Source of the DNA: Acanthornis magna
Lineage: Eukaryota > Chordata > Aves > Passeriformes > Acanthizidae
Assembly (NCBI GenBank): GCA_036785705.1
Contig: JAWUZG010000962.1
Span: forward strand, 113,255 to 177,254
Length of the DNA: 64,000 bases
Direction of reading: 5' to 3'
Shown here: positions 37,640 through 47,485 of the stretch, in pieces
Layout: the number at the start of each line of letters is the position of its first letter
Position numbering within the stretch: the first letter of the stretch is position 1
Made by a program: the position numbers and the translations under genes
Notes under the pieces: model-generated
Seen by the model: the letters and a program-made list of their open reading frames with translations, nothing else
Database searches by the model: none
What the model was told of the DNA's origin: nothing

Positions 37640-39400
37640 ACAGGGACTTTTCTGCACGCCTCATCCTGCAAAGGGAATCCCCCCTTACTCCCAATTCCTG
37701 GACGTCAGCACGGCCCTGCACACGCTTGATCCCTTCTCCGATGTCTCTGAGTATCTGCAGCCGCATTTCTTTGACCCTGGGACCTCCCTGAATCTCGATT
37801 TTTGGGAACCGAGAAGGCTTTGCACCCTTTTCCCCAGCAGTGAGATCCTCCGTGTACCCCTTTTTCCACTCCGCAGCCACTTTCCTCGCCATTCCTGCTC
37901 TCCCAGACCCCAAACCCTCCCTTTTCCTTGACCCTGGCACCTCCTGGACCCTCATTCCGCCTCTCCAGCTCCCAGACCCTCCTTTTCGTTCACCCTGGGA
38001 CCTGCTGCACCCCAATTCCTGCCTTTCCCACACTCCCACTCCATCTTCCCTCAACATTGGGGACCCCTTTAAACCTCTTCCTGGCTGTCCTGGCTTTCCC
38101 TACCCCATGACTCCTCTTTCCCCGACACTGGGGACAACTTGGACCTCCCATCCCACTTCCGCTATTTCTTTGTCCTCGGGACTGCCCTGCACCCTCCTTC
38201 CTGTGCACTGGGACTCCCCTGCACCCCCAACCCCACTAGTGACACCCCCTGCACCAACTTCTCCACACCGGGACCCCCCTGAGCCCCCTCAGATGGCACC
38301 GGGACCCCCCTGAAACCCCATTCCTGGCCACTGGGATTCCCTTGCACCTTCTTCCCAGCTTTGGGACCCTGCTGCACCCCTTTGTCCCACACGAGTACCC
38401 CCTACACCCCCTTTTCCCTTCCATTCGGCCTCTCCCAGTCCCAGCCCCCAGCTTTTTCTTTACCCTAGGACCTCCTGTACCCCATCCTGTCTTTCCCAGC
38501 TTCCAAACCCCTCTTAGCACTGGGACCCCATTCCTGATCATCATTCTCCCCACCCTGTGACCTCACTTTCCCTGACACTGGGGGCCCTGGACTCCCCTTT
38601 ACTGGACACAGGTGCCCCATGGACACCATCCATGTCCCACCTCTCACAGTCCCTGCACTCCCTTTTCTTGACCCTGGGGCCCCCCTGAACCCCCATCCCT
38701 GGGCACTGCCAGCCCCTGAATCCCTTGTGCGGCCCTTGGACCCCCCCCGGACCCTGTTTCTGACCCATCTCATGTCTCTCCAGCATGTGACCCCCCCCTT
38801 TCTTGAGCACAGGGACCCCTGTACCCCCATCCCACCTCTTCCAGTGCTTGCATACCCTTTTCTTTAACCCTGGGGCTCCCTTGAGCCACCATTTCCAGGC
38901 ACTGGCAATTCCTTGAAGCTCCTCCCCAACTCTGGGAGCCCCATGCACCCCCATTCCTGGCCATCCCATCTGCCCCAGTCCCCAGCCTTCCCCTTTTGCC
39001 TGACTCTGGGACCCCCTGGATGCCAGTTCTTGCCTTTCCCAGCCTCCAGACCCGCATTCCTTAACACTGAGGACCTCTGGGACACTCATTCCTGGCTATT
39101 CCGGGGCTCCCCACCCCATGACTCCCCTTTCCTTGAAACTGAGGACCACTGTACACCCTTTCCTGGGCACAGGAACCGCTTCAATCCCCATCCCACCTCT
39201 CCAAGACCCTACACTCCCCTTTCCTTGACCCTTGAAACCCCCTTGAAACTGCCTTCCCCAGCAGCCCTTATCCTGCACCAATCGTCCTCTGCACCCCTTT
39301 CCCTGACGATCCCGCCCCCACCCCCAGCTTCCCTTTTCCTTGACTCTGGGACCCCTCAGATTCCCTAAATCCCCATGTCCCCCCAGTTCCCCACCCCCTT
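37640..39400 (+). repeat. C-rich minisatellite within MHC class I debris
   Basis: About 1.75 kb of degenerate units that rotate through phrases such as 'ctgggacccccctg', 'caccccca', 'ttcctggcc' and 'cttttccttgaccctggg'. Unit length is irregular, roughly 70-110 bases. Long open frames occur on both strands (up to about 180 codons) because the units are poor in stop codons. A reversed piece of similar sequence lies at 40,850-41,275. Confidence 0.85.
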
Positions 39401-39429
39401 GTCTCGGATTAGAGAAAATTTTCCTAGGT

Positions 39430-39765
39430 GGAAAGTGTTCTGAATAAAACACCTCCCCCACAGCAAAGACTTCCGGCACCCCTTCCCCCACAGCAAACAG
39501 AATATCTCAGCTGAAAGTGGGATAAGAACTGTTTAATTAACAGACCACACAGTGGAAGGGGAAACGGAAAAAAGGGTCATTAAACCTGAATAAACAGTTG
39601 ATGAACTTTAGTGTCCTTTTCCTCAGGCGTGGCTTCCCCTTTCCGGGGTCTCTGGAGAGGCCGGGTGGAGTTCCACTGGTGGCTCCCTGGACGATTCTCG
39701 TCTGCTGTCCTCCGGGGCTCCTCAGGTTCTCAGATGAGAAAGCAAGGCAAAGAAAAAGGTCCAAA
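39430..39765. other. Unassigned segment with two polyadenylation-like signals
   Basis: AATAAA occurs on the plus strand near 39,442 (TGAATAAAACACC) and near 39,590 (CTGAATAAACAG). The second is followed by GC-richer sequence (TCTCTGGAGAGGCC), as in an LTR R/U5 region. It could be the end of an LTR or of a retroposed transcript. No coding sequence was recognised. Confidence 0.3.
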
Positions 39766-39787
39766 AACGACGAAATAACAATCCCAG

Positions 39788-39789
39788 GG

Positions 39790-39820
<31 letters not shown>

Positions 39821-39912
39821 GAAAAACAAAACCAAAGCAAGCAAACAAACAAAAAAAACCCCCAAAAAACCAAAAAACCAAAACCAAACCAAAACAAAAA
39901 AAAAATTAAAAA
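39788..39912 (+). repeat. A-rich CAAAA tract
   Basis: About 125 bases built from AAAACAAAAC type units, like the tract at 31.7-31.95 kb. The Phe/Leu/Cys-rich open frame on the minus strand is a by-product. Confidence 0.9.
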
Positions 39913-40309
39913 ATTAAAAACCCAAGCAGCAGCCACACCGATAGCAGCAGCAACCAGCAGCATCAACTGATGGAAAAAAACCCCACCCAAACAGTGTCCC
40001 TTCCTTCTCGCTCCCCTGTAGAACAACCGGGGAAAAAACCCCCAAAAATTCCCAAAATTCCCAAAACATCCCGTGCTGGCAGAGCTTCTCTCGGCTGCAG
40101 GACACAGTTAAAGCTACAGAACCATATTCTGGTCAAGCATACAAACGATAAGGAATACAAGATATCACTACGCCACCCTAGGACACCCCTGCGTTTCCTG
40201 GGGTGAGGTTGAGAATGCGGAATATGGGAAGTGGAAAACGGGGGAAGAGGAATTTGGGAATGCAGAGCAGCAGGATGAGGTTGTTCCTCCTCCTCACCGT
40301 CCTGTGCAT

Positions 40310-40407
40310 CCCAGAGCCATAATCCGGCGGGAATCTCAGCTCACTGCGTCCATCATCGCTGCTATCATCATCATCCTCATCGGATTCGGCATCCGGGAGC
40401 TGTGACC
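40310..40407 (+). other. Open segment encoding a possible transmembrane helix
   Basis: In one plus frame the reading IIRRESQLTASIIAAIIIIL, then IGFGIREL, ends at TGA (40,405-40,407): a basic flank followed by about 18 hydrophobic residues. The hydrophobic part coincides with an ATC-rich microsatellite (ATCATCATCATCCTCATC). On the minus strand the same bases give an Asp/Ser-rich run. No family is recognised. It may be a decayed last exon of a membrane protein or a coincidence. Confidence 0.25.
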
Positions 40408-40665
40408 CAGTAACAGCCGGGATGGGGCTCGGGAAGGCAGCACGGATCCGCCCGGCAGTGATCTGGGGATCTCGCACCGTAGGTGCTGATCCCACTTTAA
40501 TTTTTATATCGTTGTTCAAGCTCCACGATTTCCCATTCCAGCCCCACGGCTCCCCCCATTCCCACAGATCCCCCTATGCCCACAGACCCCCCCACTCTCC
40601 CTGCTCTGGCTGTGCTAGACCCGCAGCATCTCCAGTCCGGGGGTGGCTGTGCCGGGGGCACTCAC

Positions 40666-40812
40666 CCAGCCGGCTCCAGGAATCCCAGTGTTCCGCCTCG
40701 CGCTGGCCCTGCTCAAAGGGGGTCCCGCCCAGATACCCCAAAACCACAAACTGGGGGAGCCCCGGGCCAGGTTCTGACAGCGCCACAAAGAGGAAAGGCA
40801 GGCAGCGAGGAA
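40666..40812 (-). pseudogene. MHC class I alpha-1 domain fragment, shortened
   Basis: The minus strand reads VALSEPGPGLPQFVVLGYLG, then GTPFEQGQREAEHWDSWSRL, and then a GTGAGT donor. This follows the avian class I alpha-1 pattern (V.VSEP.PG.PQF...GYVDG ... E.WD). About 20 residues of the middle (the loop and start of the helix) are missing, and the exon ends far short of the usual 87-90 residues. The 5' edge lacks a clean acceptor. It lies downstream of the 41.5 kb promoter copy, separated by minisatellite. Confidence 0.65.
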
Positions 40813-40849
40813 CGTGGGGGACACGGGGATTTTAGGGGGTCTGAGGGGT

Positions 40850-41275
40850 CTCACGGTCAAGGAAAGGGGGGCATGGGGGCAGGGAGAGGCGGCATGGGCG
40901 GGAAAGGGGGTGCGGGGGAATTGGTGCAGGATAAGGGGGTGCATGGGGCCACGGTGCTGGAGAAGGGGGTCTCAAGGGGGTCCCAGGTTGAAGGAAATGG
41001 GGGTGCAGGGAGTTGAGAGGAGGGATGGGGGGATCCAAGGGATCCCTGTGCCCAGCAAAGGGAGTTACCCCAGTGTTCAAGAAAGAAGGTCTGGGAGCTG
41101 GGAAATGCAGCAGTGGAGGTCCAGGGTGTCCCAGGGTCAAGAAAAAGGGTCGGGGGATTGGGAGAGGCGGGATGGCCAGGAAAGGGTGTGCAGGGCATAT
41201 AAGGGGGTGCAGAGGGGATCTCACTGTAGGGGAAAAAGGGCGCAAGGGGTCCTCGGTTCCCAAAACTCGATATTC
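40850..41275 (-). repeat. Minisatellite, inverted relative to 37.6-39.4 kb
   Basis: G-rich on the plus strand with units such as 'aagggggtgc', 'tctcaagggggtccc' and 'gggagaggcggg', the reverse complement of the unit types at 37.6-39.4 kb. It lies between the two alpha-1 fragments. Confidence 0.75.
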
Positions 41276-41326
41276 AGGGAGGTTCCAGAGTCAGAGGTCG
41301 GTAGTGGCTGTGCCGGGGGCACTCAC

Positions 41327-41552
41327 ATCCTAGGCCGGGAATCCCAATGTTCCGGCTCGGCTCCGGCCCCGCTCGAACGGGTCCCGTGCAGGTATCCAAG
41401 AACCACGAACTGGATGAGCCCCGGCCGGAGGAAGAGCGGTACAGAGGGCCCTGGTGCCGGATAAGAGAGTGTGGGGGGGGTCCCGGTGCCGGGGCTGCCA
41501 CTCCGCCCTCAACCCCCCCAAGGAGCGCCCCCAGCCCCAGCGCTGGAGCCAT
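41327..41552 (-). pseudogene. MHC class I leader fused to alpha-1 fragment
   Basis: From the ATG at 41,552 the minus strand reads MAPALGLGALLGG, an avian class I leader, and continues open through Pro/Gly-rich sequence. In another frame, 41,327-41,430 reads GLIQFVVLGYLHGTR and then EPEHWDSRPR before a GTGAGT donor, which is a shortened class I alpha-1 domain. The leader and alpha-1 pieces are thus out of frame and partly deleted. A functional class I heavy chain cannot be made from it. Confidence 0.65.
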
Positions 41553-41765
41553 CGCGAAGCTCCGCTGCGGCCCCGCCCCCAGAGCAGCCTCCGGCCCCGC
41601 GATTGGCGCGGTTATTTCCTGCTCGCCAATGGCAGCTTGAGCTTCTCGTGACGTCACCGGTCACCGGGCAGATTCCGGCGGCGCAGGCCGGGAGACGCGA
41701 CAGTGCCCGAGCGAGCGCGGGGGAAAGGGGGAATCCCTGGGAATTCCCGGGATCCCCTCTGGGGC
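41553..41765 (-). promoter_or_regulatory. MHC class I promoter copy, minus orientation
   Basis: This is the reverse-complement partner of 37,345-37,548 with roughly nine bases in ten shared by eye. On the minus strand it has kappaB sites (plus positions 41,739-41,748 and 41,728-41,737), a perfect CRE/X2 TGACGTCA (41,649-41,656) and a Y box ATTGG (41,626-41,630). A CCAAT (41,602-41,606) and a GC box lie before the ATG. It keeps all core elements and an open leader, so it is the better preserved of the two. Confidence 0.7.
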
Positions 41766-41789
41766 CCCCGGCGTGAGCTCTGACACCTC

Positions 41790-42670
41790 CAGTATGATCC
41801 CAGTCACTCCCAATTTCCCACAGCATTGTCGCAGTTCTCCACCACTGATCCCAGTCGCTCCCATTTTCCCAGTCAACCCCAGTATCGTTACAGACATTCC
41901 CAGTATATCCCAGTTGCCCTCAGCATGTTCGTAGTCATTCCCCGTCACTCTCCGTTGCCCAAGTGAGCTCCTAGTTATCCCCGTATGTCCCAGTCACTTC
42001 CAGCATATCCCACTTGCTTCCAGCATGCACTCAGGCATTCCCAGTTAGTCACAGTTGCTTCCAGCATGCACTCAGGCATTCCCAGTTAGTCCCAGTTGCT
42101 TCCAGCACGATCCCAGTTGCTCACAGCTGTTCCCACTCATCCTGAGTGTGGTCCCAGTCACCAGCAGTATGATCCCGGTTGCTCCTAGTATCTCCCAGTT
42201 GCCCCCAACATAATCCCAATTGCCCCCAGCATGTTCCCAGTCAATCCCACTATGATCCTAGTCACCCTCAGTGTGATCCCAGTCTCCCCCAGCATGGGGC
42301 CAGCTGTTCTGTCCTCTTTAGTCCCAGTTGCCCCCGGTATAGTCCCAGTCCTTTCCTGTATCATCTCAGTCCCTCCCAGCATGGTCCCAGTCAGGCACCG
42401 TTGCTCCCAGTGTAGATTCAGTAACTCCCCCTTGCTCCCAGTTGCCCCCAGCGTGGTCATGGTTGCTCCCAGTGTGCTTCCAATCACCCCCAGTACGGTT
42501 ACAGACACTCCCAGTCTATGCAAGTAGCCCTCAGCATGTTTGCAGTCATTTCCAGTCACTCCCAGTTGCTCCAGCACGGTTCCAGTTGCCCCCACTATGA
42601 TGCCAGTCACTGCCAGTATGATGTCAGTGTGATCCCAGTACAGCCCAGTCACTCCCAGTGCTGCCCTTCT
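41790..42670 (+). repeat. CCCAGT-rich minisatellite
   Basis: About 880 bases of degenerate units of roughly 20-30 bases, such as 'gatcccagtcactcccag' and 'tcccagttgcccccagc'. It lies upstream of the minus-strand MHC class I promoter copy. The open frames on both strands (up to nearly 200 codons on minus) follow from the repeat. Confidence 0.9.
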
Positions 42671-43289
42671 GGAATCCCGACTCCTCTCTGCGTTCCCCCC
42701 TCCTGGATCTCCAGGCTCCCCAGAGGAGCCCCAAGGGCTGCAAGTCCCCACCAAGGCCCAGTTTGGATCTGCAGTCCCCAATTTTCCGTGTCCCTCTCCT
42801 TTTCCCCGGGCCGGGTTCCGCCCGCCCCCACCGGCTGGGAGCAGCCGAGAGCCCCGCGCTGCGCATCCCGACCTGCCCCGCCTCCATCCCCGCTCCTCCC
42901 GCGAGGTGCGAGGGGCTTGGGGAACGGCGGAGGAGGGATGGAGGGAGGAGGAGCAGGAGGTGGGATTCGGGAGAAAGAGGAGCCGGAAGAGGGTTGGTGT
43001 CCCTCGGAAGACGTGCGACGAGCGGGTGGAACTGGTTGGTTGTCTTGTTATTTGGGTCTTTTTGAGGGGAGGTTGTTTTTTTTATTTTTGTAAGACGTGC
43101 CGAGCGGTTTGAAGGTGCTGTGGGTGCGGGAAGCGCTGGCCCGAGTCCCCGATCCCCTCTTCACAGCCCCCTACCCTGGTCTTCGCCCCTCCCCAGGGCC
43201 CCCAGTGCTGCCCCTTCACGCGCTCTCTCCCAGCGCTCGGGGGAGCTGCCGGCGGCTCCGCGGACACAGCCGCACCCTGCCCGGCTCGC
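42671..43289. other. GC-rich, CpG-rich flank of TMCO1 exon 1
   Basis: GC-rich sequence downstream (minus sense) of the TMCO1 first exon. I looked here for later TMCO1 exons and saw none. Open frames of up to about 190 codons are low-complexity Pro/Gly/Arg-rich and look like composition effects. Confidence 0.4.
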
Positions 43290-43359
43290 CCTCCGCCAGC
43301 AGCGCGGTGCAGACGGACACAAATACTATGAGGAGGGCGTTGGCGAACATGGTGCTCAT
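43290..43359 (-). CDS. TMCO1: TMCO1 first coding exon, isolated, GC donor
   Basis: TMCO1 is an ER membrane protein of the GET/Oxa1 superfamily, part of a ribosome-translocon complex and proposed as a calcium-load-activated channel. The minus strand reads MSTMFANALLIVFVSVCTAL then LAE plus one base, nearly identical to the human start (MSTMFADTLLIVFISVCTAL). The exon ends at the expected phase, but the next bases are GC, not GT. Without splicing it would run on to a stop (47 residues in all). No second exon was found on the minus strand as far as the window start. It is a fragment, or an exon with a rare GC donor whose partners lie elsewhere. Confidence 0.75.
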
Positions 43360-43560
43360 GGTGGTGCTATCACCGCCCCCGACCCGGTGACAGTGCCGCG
43401 AACCCGGAAGTGGATCCGCCACGGCCAAGCGGCCATGCCGCGTTGCCTAGCAACGGCCGGAAGCGACCACTTGCGCTTCCGGCTGCGAGAGAAGCCGCGG
43501 GAAGGGCGAAGGGCGGGGAAGGCGCGGCGGGCGCTGCTCTGATCAGTGGGGTGGGTGCCA
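43360..43560 (-). promoter_or_regulatory. CpG-rich TMCO1 promoter
   Basis: Immediately upstream of the TMCO1 start (minus sense) the sequence is CpG-dense and has several ETS-type CCGGAAG cores (for example near 43,405, 43,457 and 43,480). This is typical of a housekeeping promoter. TATA was not seen. Confidence 0.5.
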
Positions 43561-43734
43561 GTCGTGGCGGCGGGCGCTGCTCTGATGAAGGTAGGTGGCT
43601 GTCAATGGTGGCGGCGGGTCCCTCCCGCCCAGCGGGGCTAAGGGAGGGTCCCTGTCACGGCGGCGTGGCGGCGGCAGCTCCCTGGAGTCACGCACATCTG
43701 GGCCTGGTGGTACTGCGCTCGGTGCAGGGCTCGC

Positions 43735-44090
43735 GGAGAGGTTCACAGAACCAATTAGCTTGGAAAAGACCTCCGTGATCATCCCGAGTCCAACCTGTGA
43801 TCCAACACCACGATATCAACCAGACCACTCAGTGACACATCCAGTCTTCACTTAAAGGCCTCCAGGGACGATGACTCAGTCACCTCCCTGGACAGCCCAT
43901 TCCAGTGTCTAATCACCCCTAATGTGAAGAAATTTATCCCAATGTCTGGCCTAAGCCTCCCCTGGTGTGGTTTGACACTAGAAAGTCTGGGTGTCTGCTC
44001 TCCCTGCACCTTGCTGGGATGTGGTGCCTGAATCTGCTTGCCAGGGGAGGTGCACAAGACGTTTGCTTTCTTCAACATACCCCTTGCAAA
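43735..44090 (-). mobile_element. CR1 LINE fragment
   Basis: The plus strand reads 'cacagaaccaattagcttgg', 'aagacctccgtgatcatcc', 'gagtccaacctgtgatcc' and 'cattccagtgtctaatcacc', the reversed CR1 3'-end order. The element is therefore on the minus strand with its 3' terminus near 43,735. Confidence 0.8.
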
Positions 44091-44144
44091 TAGGTTGTCT
44101 TGGAGAAACCTTCCTGGTTTCTAAAACTCTGTCCTGGATTCATT

Positions 44145-44305
44145 TGCCAGTGGTGTGAATGGGAGTGTTCAGGACCAACTTGGACAGGTTTCAGAGCAAC
44201 TGGTCTAGTGGAAGGTGTCCCTGCCCATGGCAGGGGGGGTGGAACTAGATGTGCTTTAATGTCCCTTTCAACCCAAACCTATTCTGTGATTCTATCAATA
44301 TCCTG
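44145..44305 (+). mobile_element. CR1 LINE 3' end
   Basis: The plus strand carries the CR1 terminal order 'ggtctagtggaaggtgtccc', 'tgcccatggcagggg', 'ggaactagatgtgc', 'tttcaacccaaacc' and 'attctgtgattctatc', ending with the ATTCTGTGATTCTAT terminal repeats. Confidence 0.85.
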
Positions 44306-45184
44306 TTAGTGCATCCCACTAGGAGGCATTTTCTGGAATCAAATATTTAGAGATATTGTTGCCTGCCCTTTACCAGAGGCTGTTAATGTCCCACACGCTC
44401 CTTGTACAGCTAGCAGTGGAGTACATCATTCTGTGATTCACAGGAAATTAAATTTCCCATTGCTTGTGTGTGTAAAATATTCACACACAAGGAGGGGATG
44501 AGACTAAGAAGTGCATTAATGAGGACAGTGCAATAATAGCAAGGGTTTGGCAGAGAGACTAATTAACTTTTATTGAGCCTCCAGTGGCTACACCTGTAGC
44601 AGCAGAACTAAACCAAATCCACCCATGGTAATGGGGTGAGGAGACCTGGAAAGCAGAAATACAGAAAAGGAAACAGGGCAGGCAGGGAAGGGCAGGTTTG
44701 TGCCTGTCCTTATGTAACAGAGGAGTTTGCTGTCAGTGACAGTGATGCACTGTGGGATTACATGGGCAGAGATGAGTGAAAAACAGGGAAAGGAAAAACC
44801 TCTTGCCCTTAAATTAAAATTTCCGTTCAGCAAGAGGGTGAGGAACTGTAGTTCATAGAAGACAGCGCAAGCAGCAAGTATGGGTGTGAGGTCGGACAGC
44901 AAACAAGCTCTCCGAGCCTGGGGACAGGCACACGAGGAAAGCAGAGAGCCACATGTGTGCAGCTGGCTGAGTCACATGTCACTGAGAGGTGCAGCTATGC
45001 ACTGGAGGAAAGTCTCAGCACCGTGTCTGGGCACGGAGAATGTCCTGCAACATCAGGGCAGAACTGAGAACTGGACGTCAGCACCAGGGGACTCAGAGCC
45101 ATCAGGGAGCCAGGGATGAAACTGATGATGGTTGTTTCAGTTTGGGATGAGCAGCAGGAAGATACTGACAGCTGGTGATGTGGC

Positions 45185-45412
45185 AGCACTTGTGATATAC
45201 AGAGAAAATTCTTCCCTGTGAAGATGGTGAGGCACTGGCACATGTTGCCCAGAGAACCTGTGGATGCCCCACCTCTGGAAGTGTCAAGACCAGGTTGGAT
45301 GGGGCTTGAAGCAATCTGGTCTAGTGGAAGGTGTTTCTGACCATGGCAGGGGGTTTGGAATGAGATGATCTTTAAGGTTCCTTCCAACCCAGTCCATTCT
45401 GTGATTCTATAT
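45185..45412 (+). mobile_element. CR1 LINE 3' end
   Basis: The same 3' end as the neighbouring copy, again in plus orientation: 'ccagagaacctgtgg', 'ggtctagtggaaggtg', 'ccatggcagggggtttgg', 'gatgatctttaagg' and 'cattctgtgattctat'. It extends further upstream into the 3'-UTR-like region. Confidence 0.85.
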
Positions 45413-46089
45413 TATTTTGTGCCACTTCATGCACTTCCCTGTGCTGTAGGCTGTCCTCCACCCTCTCTCCCGCTCTTTAGATCTCTCTTTCCTGGCTGTG
45501 AGAGGTATCAGCATCTATCAAAGCAGTATTTTGAAATAGTTTCTCTTCTACTGCTGTGGGGAATGATTCACATGGTATCAGTTATTGATACTGCACGTGG
45601 TCTTTTGGCAGAGCCAGACCAGGAGGAGATGGTCAGAGACAGGAAGCTTTCCTTTCTAGTGTCTGTGCTTTGAACTGGAGGTCGAGGTGACAACGGGCTC
45701 TTCGCAATTTCATCCTGACATTTTGAGTAACACCAGGATCTTTATTAGCAAATCCTTTTTTCAGACAACACATGGCATATTACTCTCAATGGCATTTCCT
45801 TTTCAAAAAAGCATTCTGTACTTTGATCAATGTGTAAAGGACAGTTGAGGGTTGGGTGCAGTCTGCTTTGATCTACCAGCCTGGGATATGAGAAAAAGGA
45901 AGGCATTTTCCTAATACATGGCTCTGGTTGCATTAGTTAGGGGCTGGTATAATCTACAAATATTCTAGATACGGAAGTGGTAATATTTATGGAGGCAACC
46001 TTGAAACCAGATTAGAGATCCCAGTAGATTTCATGTACTGCAGTCTCCAAGCTTAAACTGAACAAAAGGTTCAGTTGCTGTGCACAGTG

Positions 46090-46510
46090 TGTTAGCGACC
46101 AGCAGGCAGTAACAGGGTGTGTAAAATTCTCTGTTTGGAGGAAAGGTGCTGGTGGAGGTTAGGATTTTTCCTTTTGTTTTTTCATTCCTCTTCGGGGATT
46201 TTGTCCCAGCCGTTGCTGGGAGACAATAACGATCGGTACTTAAGAGAGACAACTCCCATGGGGGAGGAGTGCACCTGGCTGCACTTCTCTTAGCTGAGGG
46301 CTTTTCTCTTGGGGAGCAGAGCTATCGAGGAGGGGCAGGTATATCGGTGTATCAGAGACTTGGCCCGGGGGAAGGGGCTGAGCACAGCTCCTAGGTCTGT
46401 CTCTCTGGGCATCGGAAGGGACAGTCGATCTGCTGCTTCCTGCGAGAATTCACTGCCATCGCTAGAGCCCACTTCTGTAAGATCCCGAGAGTGGGAGGTA
46501 CAGCAGGTTT
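46090..46510 (+). mobile_element. Possible avian LTR fragment
   Basis: Phrases such as 'gtcccagccgttgctggg', 'ggtacttaagagagacaac', 'tcccatgggggaggagtgc' and 'ggcatcggaagggacag' are ones I associate with an avian endogenous retrovirus LTR/leader. No boundaries were fixed. It lies about 0.7 kb upstream of the SEMA4D-like start codon, so it could also supply a transcription start. Confidence 0.35.
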
Positions 46511-47184
46511 GTGTAATCATACTTACTGTTAATGCTGTACTTCTCATGTCGTTTGCTCTCTGATCTAAGTCATAGTAACTTTTGTTATCTTTATTTTTTG
46601 TTGGAGAGGTGGGATTTTCTTTGACAGACTGTTGAAAGAATAGGCAAGTGTCAAGTTTTGTGCGTTAAACATAATTGACACTTCAAGTATTTATACTTGG
46701 GATTCTAGATTGAAATGATTGGTTTCTCTTATTGCCTATTTGCCATGTTGTGTGTGTTTTGTTTTTAAGAATACGGTTTTCACCAATGTATTTTGTATCC
46801 AAATTAAGCTATGCAGACAGCTGTAGAAATACTACAAGATCAGTGCTATTTTTGGCAGTATTTGGTTTGCTTTTTCTTCTTCCTTCCTCTCTGCACAGCA
46901 TCATTTATTTCTCCAGCGAAACAGAAGGCACTCAGCCACACTTCTCAGCAGCTCTGCAGCCTGTGGAGTGCGTGGGCAGTCTCTGTGTGCAGCATCCTGG
47001 AAAATGTGCATTCTCTTGAAGTGATCTGCTGAAAAGTATGTACTTGTACAGTTGTTCCAGCCTCCCTTATTGCACTGCTCTCAAGATCTGAATTGCCTGG
47101 TCTCTAATACTCCCTGAGATTTGCATTTCATCTGCCAGAGAAACACAGTTACCCAGCGAACCCCGAAAAGCAAGGACACTGAAG

Positions 47185-47278
47185 ATGGCTCTGTGTGCTT
47201 TTTACGCAGTTTGGGGTTTGTTGCTAGAAGCGGCAATAGCATTTGGCCCAGTACCAAGGATCACTCGGGAGCACCAAG
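47185..47278 (+). CDS. SEMA4D: SEMA4D-like exon with start codon and signal peptide
   Basis: Reads MALCAFYAVWGLLLEAAIAF then GPVPRITREHQ, with donor CAAG|GTAAGA. The first 20 residues form a signal peptide; FxP(I/V)PRIT.EH is the start of mature SEMA4D. An in-frame-free upstream stretch with a possible acceptor (AAACACAG|TTACCC near 47,150) suggests that the exon also carries 5' UTR. It ends with one base over, matched by exon 2. Confidence 0.8.
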
Positions 47279-47485
47279 GTAAGAACAGAAATTTAAGTAT
47301 TGTAATATGGGACGTTGTGACATCCTTAGGGTTTCTGTGGGATTTGAAACTCATTGAGGCTTTAGGTTCTTTCAGCCAGTTTGCTGTGAGTTTGGTCAGG
47401 TGTTGCTGGTTTTGCTAATCTATGAAGTGCATAGGATCAGAATACTCAAAACTCATTCGGGCACGGGGTTAACTGATTTTAGTTC

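Noticed and set aside
37326..39491. Long minus-strand frames (up to 243 codons) and plus-strand frames in the C-rich block
   Set aside because: Composed of minisatellite units open on both strands. Only the MHC leader and promoter parts show family similarity.
42185..42781. 198-codon minus-strand frame with repeated G-x-T/L-G-A-T
   Set aside because: Direct translation of the CCCAGT minisatellite.
42508..43112. Plus-strand frames of up to 191 codons downstream of TMCO1 exon 1
   Set aside because: Low-complexity GC-rich translation with no TMCO1 coiled-coil or membrane motifs.
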